A stretch of 64,000 nt of DNA from positions 173,866,488 through 173,930,487 of the forward strand of contig NC_091120.1 of the NCBI RefSeq assembly GCF_040183065.1, written 5' to 3'. A program made the translations under genes and the position numbers. The notes beneath the pieces were generated by a model, which was not told where the DNA came from, ran no database searches, and saw only the letters and a program-made list of their open reading frames with translations. This stretch comes from Periplaneta americana. Lineage: Eukaryota > Arthropoda > Insecta > Blattodea > Blattidae. Shown piece by piece: positions 46,250-56,183 of this stretch (positions are counted from its first letter, which is position 1; the number at the start of each line of letters is the position of its first letter).

Positions 46250-46866
46250 GACATGATCCTGGATAATTTCGTAATAAATTGGAGACTAATTTCCCTCCAT
46301 TCTTCCGTTAATCTCAGTTTCAGTTTTGTCTTGGAAGTGATAGGAGTTTGTCTGATCTTGGGATTAAGTTTCTCCCACACATTTTCAATCGGATTTAAAT
46401 CCGGTGATTTTGCTGGAGTTCGAATTACCTTTGGAAACTTGTATAGAAGCCATAAACGCACTTTTTCAGCTGTGTGTTTAGGATCATTGTCCTGATAGTA
46501 CTTGAAACTATCTTTAATTCCTAGACTCTGCACTTCATTTTAAATTATTTCTCATATTGTCCAAATACACATGCTGATCCATCCTTTTTCTATGAAAACA
46601 AGTTCACCAACTCCACCTGCAGCCATACAACCCCATACCATGACGTTGTCCCCACCATGTTTCACTGTTGACAACAGATTCTTTTTCTCGAGTTCTTCAT
46701 TTTTCGTACGCCACACGTACTGTTGTCCATCCGACCCGAAGACGTTAAATTTGCTTTCATCAGTAAATATCACATCGTCCCACTAGCTTTCCTTTATGGA
46801 CATGTATGTTCCCTTGCAAACTGAAGCCGCCTCCTATTTATTTCATTTATGTAAGATTTTCCCCTA

Positions 46867-48508
46867 CAGTGAGTAACAAAAATATTCGGACATCCGTCAA
46901 CTAACAATTCAGTGACATATATTTACGAGTACATATAAATATATAAAAATAAGCTTTTCTTATTTTTTCCCTAAAAGTATCCCATTTCATATAAACATTT
47001 TTAACACAACAATTCCAATTAACTTAATTTTCTTCTAATTATTAAAACATAAAGGAAAACATTTGATTTCTAATACTAACAAAAATATTCGGACACTTTT
47101 TGAAAACAAAGAATACTATTCCAGTCGTCATTATTAGTACATTGTAGGACCACCCTTCTGTTTAATAACCTCTTCCAGTCGGCGTGGCATGATATGTACT
47201 AATTTTTTTGTTATGTCTATAGGAATTTTCACCCATTCTTGTTGAAGTCTTGCTTTTAGCTCTTCTTTAGACGAAATGGGCCTTGATCCAATTCTCCTGT
47301 CAAGTTCTTACCATAAATATTCAATAGGGTTCAAATCCGGCGATTGTGGAAGAGGATGAAGCACTTTAGGGCATTTGTAGAGCAGAAATTCTTGTACAAT
47401 ATAGGAGTTATGCTTGGGATCGTTGTTCTGGTAAAACATAAATTCCTTTTCAATCCCAAGATTTTCTGCACTTTTCACTAAATTGTGTTGCAGGAGGTGT
47501 AGATAGTCTTCCTTCCTCATGATATCCTCGATGAACACCAATTCACCAACCCCAGAAGCTGACATGCACCCCCATATCATCACATTTCCTCTACCGTGTT
47601 TAACAGTAGCTCGCAAATTCTTGGTTTGCATTTCCTCCTTAGGCTTTCTCCAGACCATTTGTCTACCATCGGTGCCAAAAACATTGAATTTGATCTCATC
47701 AGAAAAAAGAGCCTTTTCCCATCAATCTTCGCCTTTATTTTTATATTCCTTAGCAAAAGTCGTTTACGTCTGTTCCTTTCACAAACAAGGCTTTTTTCGT
47801 GCTATTCTTCCGTTGTAGCCCCGTTTATGTATTGCCCTCTTAATTGTTTGGACATGCACTTTTTTATCCGTAGCCGATTCAATTTCAGAAGTTAACTTCG
47901 GGGCACTTATACTAGGGTTCTTTTTAATCTGTCTGATAATAAGAGATTCTTCTCTGTCTGTGAGGACTTTTCGGCGACCTGTTTGCTTTCTCAGCTCTAT
48001 TCTGTCCTCGTTTTTATATATGAGAATTATGTCAAACACTGTACTTGTCTTCATCTGAAGTAAATCTGCAATGTTTCGAGTGGTTTTCCCTTCTTCGTGA
48101 TGAAATATCACTAACTGCCTCTGATTAAATGTTGTTTGCTTACCTTTACGCCCCATTTTGTGTTCCGTCTTGCTGAAGCGACAGCACAAGTAAGACTAAG
48201 TACTCTCGCATATTATTGAAACTCGGTACCTCCACCTACTTTGGAATGTAAGTGATCAACAGGGGTGTACAGAATAGGACCAACAGGACTGTCCGAATAT
48301 TTTTGTTACGCAGTAAATTGTACATTTGTTTATTTTTATATAAATATATTAACATAACATTTCATTAGCAAGCTCTTTTCATGTCCATATTATGCACATT
48401 GGTTTATTTGACGTAACCGCAAGCGTAATTTCTGCGTGTTTGCAAACATGTTTAATAACATACACATAAACATTTGAAATATTGTCCGAATAATTCTGTT
48501 ATTAACTG
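46867..48508 (-). mobile_element. second IR/DR Tc1-like transposon (Tc1-B) nested in Tc1-A
   Basis: 1642 bp between TA duplications (46865-46866 and 48509-48510). Outer ends CAGTGAGTAACAAAAATATT and, inward from the right, CAGTTAATAACAGAATTATT (22 of 26 bases). Inner direct copies of ACAAAAATATTCGGACA lie at 47079 and, on the other strand, 48290. The inner right copy (48290-48313) looks like an end but is not: only excision at 48508 restores the host frame. Confidence 0.93.
47134..48156 (-). pseudogene. Tc1-B transposase, single frame with four premature stops
   Basis: 340 codons from MGRKGKQTTFNQRQLVIFHH (start 48156) to GGPTMY and TAA (47134-47136), with no net frameshift. The HTH is followed by NEDRIELRKQTGRRK, then FSDEIKFNVFG (first Asp), MIWGCMSASGVGELVF, YQNNDPKH and SPDLNPIEYLW. 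The second catalytic Asp (QDND in the sister copy) is Asn (QNND). Nonsense codons are at 47779-47781, 47764-47766, 47722-47724 and 47308-47310. Dead, but otherwise unusually complete. Confidence 0.93.
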
Positions 48509-48563
48509 TATATACTCTCCCATTAAATCCCTCTGTCCTCAAAACTCTTCCAATTGTTTCGGT

Positions 48564-48819
48564 TCCACACCTGTGGAGTAACGGTCAGCGCGTCTGGCCG
48601 CGAAACCAGGTGGCCCGGGTTCGAATCCCGGTCGGGACAAGTTGCCTGGTTGAGGTTTTTTCCGGGGTTTTCCCTCAACCCAACACGAGCAAATGCTGGG
48701 TAACTTTCGGTGCTGGACCCGGCCTCATTTCACCGGAATTATCACCTTCATTCCATTCAGACGCTAAGTAATCTAGATGTTGATACGGCGTCGTAAAATA
48801 ACCCAGTAAAATAAAAAAA
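48564..48819 (+). mobile_element. tRNA-derived SINE (family 1, copy 3) nested in Tc1-A
   Basis: 256 bp with B box GGTTCGAATCCCGG and A-rich end. Duplication AATTGTTTCGGT / AATTGTTTTGGT (48552-48563 and 48820-48831). Inserted in the Tc1-A transposase reading frame. Confidence 0.95.
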
Positions 48820-49489
48820 AATTGTTTTGGTACCTACCTGCTTGCTAAACTCCTCACGAACACGTGCTGCAAGTTTCGTTGCACTTTGTCGAGGATTTTC
48901 TTTAATTTTCTTCAGGATGGAGCGTTCTTCACTTTCAGTTAATTTTTTCGGCTGCCCTTTTTGTGATATGGACTAGATTCTGTCTTCGTTTCTGTATCTT
49001 CTCATTATATCCCCAACTGTAGGCCTACTCTTACTCACACGTAATATTTTGACTATTTCTGTGTATTTTAGCTCTTTTTCGTGATGATAGATCACAAGTT
49101 GTCGCTGGTCAAAAGTTGTGTTGTTTCCTTTGCGACCCATTTTACTACTTGTACTCTAACCTCGTCTGAGCTGTGCACAACGTGTAGACAGAATGATTGC
49201 ACGTTCGCTACTGAACCCTACAATGCTGTCAACAGAAAACGTGCATTAGATTGGAAGCAAATAAATCAAAACCGAATATTAAAGAGAGCGAACTTTGATG
49301 TTACATATCGATTATTTGTTGTTACATCGTAAATATTAAACTTTCGATGTAAATTTTTTAACGTTATATAAAAAGTGTTTAAATGTTCTATCTGCAACGA
49401 AATGAGGTTCTCTTGAACCCAGAACAAAACAACAATAGCAAAATACTGTAAAATAAATCCTCGTACCGAATATTTATGGGATCCACTGT

Positions 49490-50810
49490 ATTGTATTAGT
49501 TGACACAAAGAACAGATAGGCTAACAGAGATGCACATGTAAAAGCTAAATAAGTAAAACTTTCATTTAGCCTTATTAGTTATTACTTAGGAAGTAGTCTA
49601 ATTATATTATGTGGACAAGAGTTGTGTGGTGATAAATGGAGACAATCTTGTATTCATGCTTATGGTCACAATCACTTTCAAAATTAACTTGTATTCTTTT
49701 CATATAAATATGAACACAATTATGTTAATAACTTCTGTGATGGTACAGACAGAATTTTGTCTATATTGCGATGCAATATTCTTCGTACATTCATATTTGT
49801 CCTTTAAGATTTCCTGTCCGGTTCTATAGAATTGTTTTCTGTAAAAATAACTTGCCTCGGGTCACGCATTTTCTTGGAAAGCCTAACGCCATGATGTAAA
49901 GGAAATAAAAAAATGAACTTTTATTGAGCTGGCTATGTCAGTATGATAACTCCTTTGTGGTTGTGAAACTTGAGCGTAACAAAGGAAACAACAAAAAAGA
50001 AATAGAATCATAATAGATGGAATTTCCGCCTAGCTCTTCATCGATACTCCCTCATGCGAAAATAAATAAGAAGAGATGAAAGAGAACTCTGTATATTATA
50101 TTTATAAGGAAAACATAAAAATTGAAATGAAATACTGTATATAGGGCATGTTCATAGAATGAACGCCAGAAGGCGTGCTAACGCCAGTGAACGGAAAACA
50201 AAGATGTCGATCATCCTTAAAAAGGTGATGGAAGAGAAGTCAGTCTACTATTGCTACAGCTACTACTACTGTAATTTATTATGATCTCATCTTATTTACG
50301 GAACGCATAATTGGATTATGTATCGAACATCTACACCAGATTACATTCAGCTTCCGTGAGTGAATGATGAACAGTCAAGTACCTGCCATTAGAAAAAAAT
50401 TCCAGCTTCTCCAACAGCGAATTCGAATAATGTAATGTTCTCCTGCAGCACTTTTCAAACAGTACGAATAATTTATTTACCTATGTTTTAAAGAAGAAGT
50501 GGGCAGAATTAATACTGACAACGTCTAAAATCCGCCGTGTAATAGTTAAAACAGAAATATTATTAAACGGAAAATTATTGTGTGTGTGTGTGTGTGTATT
50601 TGTATATATTTGCATATTTGGTCTTGGAAACGGGTCTGAGGAGTTAAATGAATTGGAGTGAATCTACCGTTTTCGGGCGCCAGAAGACGATTTAACTAGA
50701 CCTATATCCTGACTTTGGCAAACCTCATTTAGGGGAATAAAAGTAATAGATTTAGAGTTAAGTAACCTGATTGATTTCTACGAACTAATAGTCTACTAAT
50801 AATGAAATAA
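49490..50810. other. no gene recognised; short (GT)n at 50579-50597
   Basis: AT-rich, chance frames only. Confidence 0.5.
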
Positions 50811-50813
50811 ATA

Positions 50814-51924
50814 TGGGGACATCATTTTATTTTTACTTCAATTTTGATTGTACCTGAGTTTTTGAATGTACTTCACTCCCACCCCTTCTACTAGTAAACT
50901 TCCAACCGTTCACGACACAGTGCCGAGGGCGCGTAAGCAGTACTGAGTTAGTGAGTATAGTACGTTCCAGAAATATGTTCGCATTTTCCAGTGACGAAAG
51001 AGCTTTCAATATTGAATCATATTTTCGCACAGGTACTGTCGTCCGTTTGCCTACGTCGCATCCCGGTTTCCCCCACCTGCTTCTGGTCGCCCCTCTGTAA
51101 AGTCTAGTAGCTGGGCTATCTTAGCTCTTTTCTGAAAACATTAATTTCTGTTAGGAATTGAACGTTTACGTAATATTATACAAGTGTTTAAAATAACTTA
51201 AATAAAAGGGCCTCGTTAAGTAATTAACTGTCACTTGATCCCCCCCTTCTACGACCCTGCGACAAAACCACTTGAACGGACAGTAGATAGCATTTCTGAG
51301 TAATTTTATGTTTTCGGATCGGGCAGAAGTGAAGATTGAATTCACAGTACGTAAGGTACTTTTTTATAGAGTAGGTACAGAATTATTTCAACATGAGTTA
51401 CTAGTACGAAGGACGAAACTGGTAATTAGAATTATGTATAGTAGTCTATAGTGTGATAATATGCACAAAAGAACTGAAGCCTGTATCGAAATGAACGGCC
51501 ACCATTTTCAAAAATGTATTTAAATATCTATATTATGATTATTTTTCAATTTAACTTCATTCTCTATATCGTACGCTAATGTGCTGTAACAATACAATAT
51601 ACATTGCATGATTAATACATCCGGATGGATAGCTCAATTCGTGAGTAAAAACACTAAGTGTTAATACAGTACTGTATTTTGATTAAACAAAAACCTAATG
51701 AAAATTATCAAACTCAAAATTGCGATATTTCCTAGCTTACATAAAAGGGATGAACTGCTTTTCTTCCCTCCTGTACCGAGTAAAGTGATTTGTATTTTAC
51801 GCCAGTATCATCGAACTCCAGTCGTGGAAGGGGTAGCAAACGGTGGTTCCTGTTTCAATCGTTAATAGAAAGGTATAGCCAGATTAATATTAAAAATGTT
51901 AGTAAAAATAAAATGATGTCCCTG
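50814..51924 (-). mobile_element. 1.1-kb TA-flanked element, family Z copy A
   Basis: Ends TGGGGACATCATTTTATTTT and, inward from the right, CAGGGACATCATTTTATTTT, with TA at both sides. Homologous along its length to copies at 60039 and 62059 but inverted. No transposase frame; by target and ends a non-autonomous Tc1/mariner-like element. The minus frame MRKYDSILKALSSLENANIF at 50833-51030 is not kept open in the other copies. Confidence 0.88.
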
Positions 51925-51929
51925 TATAA

Positions 51930-53005
51930 GGGGCACATTTGCAACTTGAACAAAAAAGCTACTCGTATTTACGAAGCAGTAAAAGGCCTACGTGACGGAA
52001 TCTATGTTTAACATTCGACCGCATCCCTCGCGTCGTGATTTTGAATTGCCTAGGTAACTCGTCTAAAAAAAAAAAAGAATGCAGTGGCAGTACCCCAACA
52101 ACATGGAGGACTTCAACACCGCAGCCGAATAGTTACAGGGTATAAGGTTTATCTATTTATTTATTTATTTATTTATTCATTCATTTTAAATATGTTCTAC
52201 AACAGAGCTAGATTTCGAGGTTCTCTGATTAGGCTTCATCTTGATTATATTGACTTAGTATTACAAACTTTGAAAATTACATAGAAAAATACAGAAAAGT
52301 AAAACAAATTCATGCCCTCAGCCCCCTATACCGAGTGATGGTCGGTCTTTCAGGTATATGTTGTATAATTTATCATTATTATGTTTCGTATTTTTTGTGT
52401 TTTATATTCAGGAAAGAATGAAAGTTTGTAAAAAATAGAAAACTGATTATTCATCTTTGTTGCGATATTGATTCTTAATTAATATTTGTCTCTGATTTGT
52501 CTTGCATTATTATTCTTTATGATTTTGACTTAGTATTATTACAATAATTGGAAATAACGTAGCAATATATAACATATTTCATTCCTTCAGTACTCCCATT
52601 ACCGATCGATGAGCTGTGGTCGGTCTTCCAAGTATTTGATATTTCACTGGTTATTGAACTTCGATGTATCAGTTGCGCATTCATTTAGCGATTATTGAAT
52701 TCGGAATAGCAAGATAGTATTTTGGTTACAGTCCGAGAATTCATCATGGGATTACTTGACATTCGGCTTACAATTCAGGAAAATTTCGGAAAGAACCCAA
52801 CTAATTAATCAGCAATGCACATGGTCAGCCTTCACTTTCGGGATCGTGTATGGGTTATCCAAGGAAACTATTAGTTTGAAGATAATAGCAGTAAAAAAAA
52901 GAGAAGAATGGGATCATTAATAGCTGTTTGTAGCTTAAAAGAGCCATCAGAAGCTACTAAAATCAGTTTACGTTCTGAGAGCAGACGACGTGCAGCAGAT
53001 ATGTG
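51930..53005. other. no gene recognised; (ATTT)n at 52148-52180
   Basis: Two diverged copies of a TACCGA-TGATGGTCGGTCTT-like word (52331 and 52609) suggest an old duplication. Nothing else supported. Confidence 0.45.
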
Positions 53006-53020
53006 AAACAAGCTTAGGAT

Positions 53021-53385
53021 CGAATAATTTCAAGGGAAAAATTGTTCCGGGGCGGGTATCGAACCCGAGACCTTTGGTTAAACGTACCAACGCTCTCCCA
53101 ACTGAGCTACCCGGGAACTCTACCCGACACCGATCCAATTTTTCCCTCTAATCCACAGACCTCAAAGTGGGCTGACAACCGTCAAGCAACCAACATTGAG
53201 TGCACAATAACTCTGTGTGACTTAAATTGTGGTTTTCTGTTACGTACAGTGACGTGTATTATGCAAATCAAGCTTTCAGGTATAACTCCCTGTAAAGTTA
53301 ATTTGAATAATTTCCCCGGAACAATTTTTCCCTTGAAATTATTCAAATTAATTTTACAGGGAGTTATACCTGAAAGCTTGATTTG
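53021..53385 (-). mobile_element. tRNA-like retroposon with an inverted end
   Basis: Flanked by the 12-bp duplication CAAGCTTAGGAT (53009-53020 and 53386-53397). It contains a tRNA-like unit at 53045-53117 (-). Its right end is an inverted copy of its own sequence: arms 53266-53315 and 53333-53384 are complementary (AGCTTTCAGGTATAACTCCC in one arm). Mobilisation by a LINE with internal inversion is likely. Confidence 0.85.
53045..53117 (-). tRNA. tRNA-like sequence, probably pseudo (anticodon position GTT)
   Basis: The minus strand folds as a cloverleaf: acceptor TTCCCGG with CCCGGAA (one mismatch), D arm GCTCAGTTGGGAGAGC, anticodon arm TTGGT-ACGTTTA-ACCAA, T arm with GGTTCGATACC. The anticodon position reads GTT (Asn), but position 33 is C instead of T and the T stem has a mismatch. 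It sits inside a retroposon, so it is a tRNA-derived head and not a functional gene. Confidence 0.6.
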
Positions 53386-53399
53386 CAAGCTTAGGATTT

Positions 53400-53868
53400 T
53401 TCACCTGAAAAGGTAACACGCATTTCAGTGTGGAAAATGAATTAAGCTCATTAGACTTGCAAATGGACAAGTCTCGACACTGTATGAGGTCAATAAACTG
53501 ATCAAAAAACAATATGTAACTGGCAAGGATTATGGCTGTTCGGACAACACTAAAATTATTCCAGGCATTTTGAAGAGAACTAAGGATTCCATTGTGTGGT
53601 GATGTAATGTTCATTATAGTGCTGGGAATCGTGACTGCGAACAACCACTTTGATTATTTCCTGCTGTAAAAATAAATAGAACAAATGCTGAATTTTTCTA
53701 AATGTGGAGATTAGGACATCGATTAGGATTATTATGCTATAGAATGAGTAACTGGAGAATGCATGTGGTACGGCAACGCCGACTAAGCTCGCTACTAGTG
53801 ACCGGGCCGTACCGAGCCATATGAAATAAGTAAAAGAGAAGAAATTGTTGTTAGTAAATTTTGTTACT
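53400..53868. other. no recognised feature
   Basis: Flank of the Tc1-like element at 53871. Confidence 0.5.
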
Positions 53869-53870
53869 AT

Positions 53871-55422
53871 ACTCAGGGACAAAAAAAACCGGACACTTTA
53901 ATATTTGCTGGTATTTTGCAAAACATTATCTTCTCATACAATATTATGGTAGCCATCTGTTGTTATGGAGACGTGTATACATTGTTGATTGTTTTTTGTT
54001 TTATAAACAAGCCATTACAACCAAATATTCCAATTTTGCTTTCGGAGTCTCAGCTATAACAATTTTGTCTGAACCATTTTGTGCTTCATTATCGTTATCG
54101 TTCGTTATTTCTTTATTTTTACATTTTCTGAGTTTAAGTGGGGTTGTAATTTGTCTTAAAACAAGATACGACCTGAAGATGTGGCTCGAGCTGTAGCCCT
54201 TTAGGATGATGGACGCAGTGTACGTAACATTGCAAATGTTATGAATATGGCTAGAAGCACAACCCATGATGCCATAAAACGGTATAGAGAGACCCTAGAA
54301 TATACCAGAAGACCAGGTTCGGGTCGTCCAAGAGCTACAAATCCAAATGAAGACAGGTATATGGTGTTGAGAGTTCTTAGGGAGCGCAACCTGCCAGCTA
54401 CTAGTGTAGCCCAGCAATTTGTTAACATGCATGGACGCCCAATTTCGGCCAAAACAGTTAGAAGGAAGTTGAAAGCAAGTGGACTGATATCAAGTAGACC
54501 TGCAACTGGTCCCAGACTTCTCAGGATGTATCGAGTTGAACGACTGCGTTTTGCAAATGATCACAGGGATTGGAGAAATGGACAGTGGAGCTGTGTTCTG
54601 TTCACCGATGAGTCCCGTTTCAATCTGTGCTCACCTGATGGACGTGAAAGAGTTTGGAGAAGGAGGGGAGAACGATTTTCACAGTGTTGCATTTCCGAAA
54701 ATGTGCCGTATGGAGGTGGTGGAGTGATGGTTTGGGCAGGAGTGTGTACGGATGCTCGTACAGAGTTGGTTTTTGTTGAAAATGCAAGACTAACAGCTGA
54801 TAAATATATAAATGAATGTTTGGCTGATCATGTTGTGCCATTTGGCCAATTTGTAGGCGATAATTTTGTTTTAATGCATGATAATGCACGGCCGCATATT
54901 GCCCATGCGGTCGGAGATTATCTCCAAGAAGTGGGAATCCATGTTCTTCCATGGCCAGCAAGGAGTCCAGACATGAACCCAATTGAACACGTGTGGGACA
55001 TGCTGGGACGGCGTGTTAAGAATAGACGACCGAGACCAGAATCGTTACAAGAGTTGAGGCGAGCACTTGGCGAAGAATGGGAACTTATTCCTCAAGAAGA
55101 CATTGCTAACCAAATTGAGAGCATGCCAAGACGTATAGATGCAGTTATTCAAGGCAGAGGGGGTAATATCCATAACTAAAAAGAGTTTTTAATGTTTAAG
55201 GCACCATAAAATGAAAAAACAGTTAGACCAAACGATGTCATAATTATACACCCTTTGTAATTTTTTGTAAATTTTCTCGTCAGAGATTTTTTTTTTCAAA
55301 TGTTGTCGTATAAGGTGCTAAATGAAACATTATTTTGTTTAAATGGGTTTTGTTTCATTTTGAAATAATTGGCAACAAAATACAAGCAAATATAGAAGTG
55401 TCCGTTTTTTTTGTCCCTGAGT
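53871..55422 (+). mobile_element. Tc1-like element Tc1-C, nearly intact
   Basis: The inverted ends share ACTCAGGGACAAAAAAAAC and continue with CGGACACTT and TATATTTGC on both sides. About 1550 bp. The target dinucleotide is not clean at the right (TT or TA). It carries a long transposase frame. Confidence 0.92.
54145..55179 (+). CDS. Tc1-C transposase (DD34E), one nonsense codon near the N-terminus
   Basis: An uninterrupted frame of 312 codons runs from 54241 to 55179. The family N-terminus continues upstream in the same frame as RPEDVARAVAL, a TAG (54202-54204), then DDGRSVRNIANVMNMARSTT. The second HTH is GRPISAKTVRRKLKASGL. Catalytic blocks are LFTDESRFNL (Asp), VLMHDNARPH (Asp) and SPDMNPIEHVWD (Glu), with 34 residues between the last two. 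The GRPR hook (PGSGRPRATNP) is present. The enzyme would cut at the element's inverted repeats and insert at TA. All catalytic residues are intact and the only clear lesion is the early stop, so this is the youngest transposase in the window. An internal Met restart would lack part of the first HTH. Confidence 0.9.
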
Positions 55423-55429
55423 TTATATT

Positions 55430-56180
55430 CTTTATGAATTAACTGAAGTAGTCAAGTGAAAGGCGATTTTTTAACTGCACTAAAAAGATTCGGATTTTCA
55501 GTAATGTTATAACATGTTATCTGAGCGGAATAAAGGAGAATGTGATGTGGTTCAGGGAATATCATTGAAATTGACGAAAGAAGATTTTGGGGCAGCATTC
55601 ACCGAAGCGGCAAATAATTATGGCCGCATGGGCACTGTTTTTTTTTGTCTAACGGAAACAACACTCGTCTTTTATCTAAAGCCTTGCAGCGGCCATAATT
55701 GTTTACCGCTTAGGTAATGTACTGTCATGTTGACGACATTGTGTACTTAGTTATCGTAATGGAACAGTTCAACGTCTCCACAACAATTCTACAGTTTAGT
55801 CCAGTTTTTTATTTTAAATTTCGAAATGTGGTTACAGTGAAACAATTTTTTTGATAATTAGAGGTAGACGCTCACTTACCGGAACGGATGCGTTCGGCAC
55901 ATTACGATTTTTATTTTTTTGCATTATTTTAAATGGAGCATCGCTATTTTGACCGTATCACATGACCGGATTCCATCCAGAATTCTGAGCGGAGAATTAT
56001 AAAGGATTTCCTTACGGGCCAAGATCGAAATAAAACATGTCATGAAAATTTATATCGATTGCAAGGCTTCCAATCGCTGTAATATTAAAGGCATAAATTA
56101 AATGGATGACGGATGTTAGGCCAACGGTACCAGAGCTTTGCAGTTCATTAAAATTTGATTAATTAATTAATTTAATTAGA
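55430..56180. other. no gene recognised; hairpin at 55606-55708
   Basis: AGCGGCAAATAATTATGGCCGC and GCGGCCATAATTGTTTACCGC are complementary (two mismatches) with 58 bp between them, possibly a small foldback repeat. Confidence 0.5.
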
Positions 56181-56183
56181 ACT

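Larger units (their letters stand above)
44792..49140 (-). pseudogene. Tc1-A transposase, split by three insertions
   Basis: Minus strand. The start codon is at 49140 (MGRKGNNTTFDQRQLVIYHH, HTH), then RVSKSRPTVGDIMRRYRNED, a TAG stop near 48975, and KKLTESEERSILKKIKENPR. Past the SINE comes TIGRVLRTEGFNGRVY. Past Tc1-B come INEINRRRLQFAREHT, FTDESKF (first Asp), YYQDNDPKH (second Asp) and SPDLNPIENVW (Glu), with 34 residues between the last two, so DD34E. The C-terminus continues past the hAT insertion with HLRAVLRQKGYSTKY. Besides the insertions there are a nonsense codon and about two frame changes (near 46555 and 46795). About 350 codons remain when insertions are subtracted. Confidence 0.92.
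44567..49488 (-). mobile_element. Tc1-like IR/DR transposon (Tc1-A), host of three nested insertions
   Basis: The outer inverted ends CATTGGCTCCCATTAATATT (44567) and, inward from the right, CAGTGGATCCCATAAATATT (49488) each have an inner direct copy of TAATATTCGGTTT about 200 bp inside (44793 and 49263). That is the IR/DR arrangement. The right flank is TA (49489-49490); the left has decayed to TG. Subtracting the hAT-type element, Tc1-B and the SINE with one duplication each leaves about 1.6 kb, the normal size of such an element. Confidence 0.93.

Noticed and set aside
46867-48313. Tc1-B ending at 48313
   Set aside because: The repeat there is the inner copy of an IR/DR end; only the end at 48508 restores the host frame and gives a matching TA.
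53045-53117. Functional tRNA-Asn gene
   Set aside because: C at position 33, mismatched stems and location inside a retroposon with a target duplication.
53182-53416. ORFs 53042-53416 (+) and 53182-53388 (-)
   Set aside because: Both run through the inverted repeat of the tRNA-like retroposon; mirrored artefacts.
54620-54982. 120-codon minus-strand ORF inside Tc1-C
   Set aside because: Shadow of the transposase frame on the other strand.
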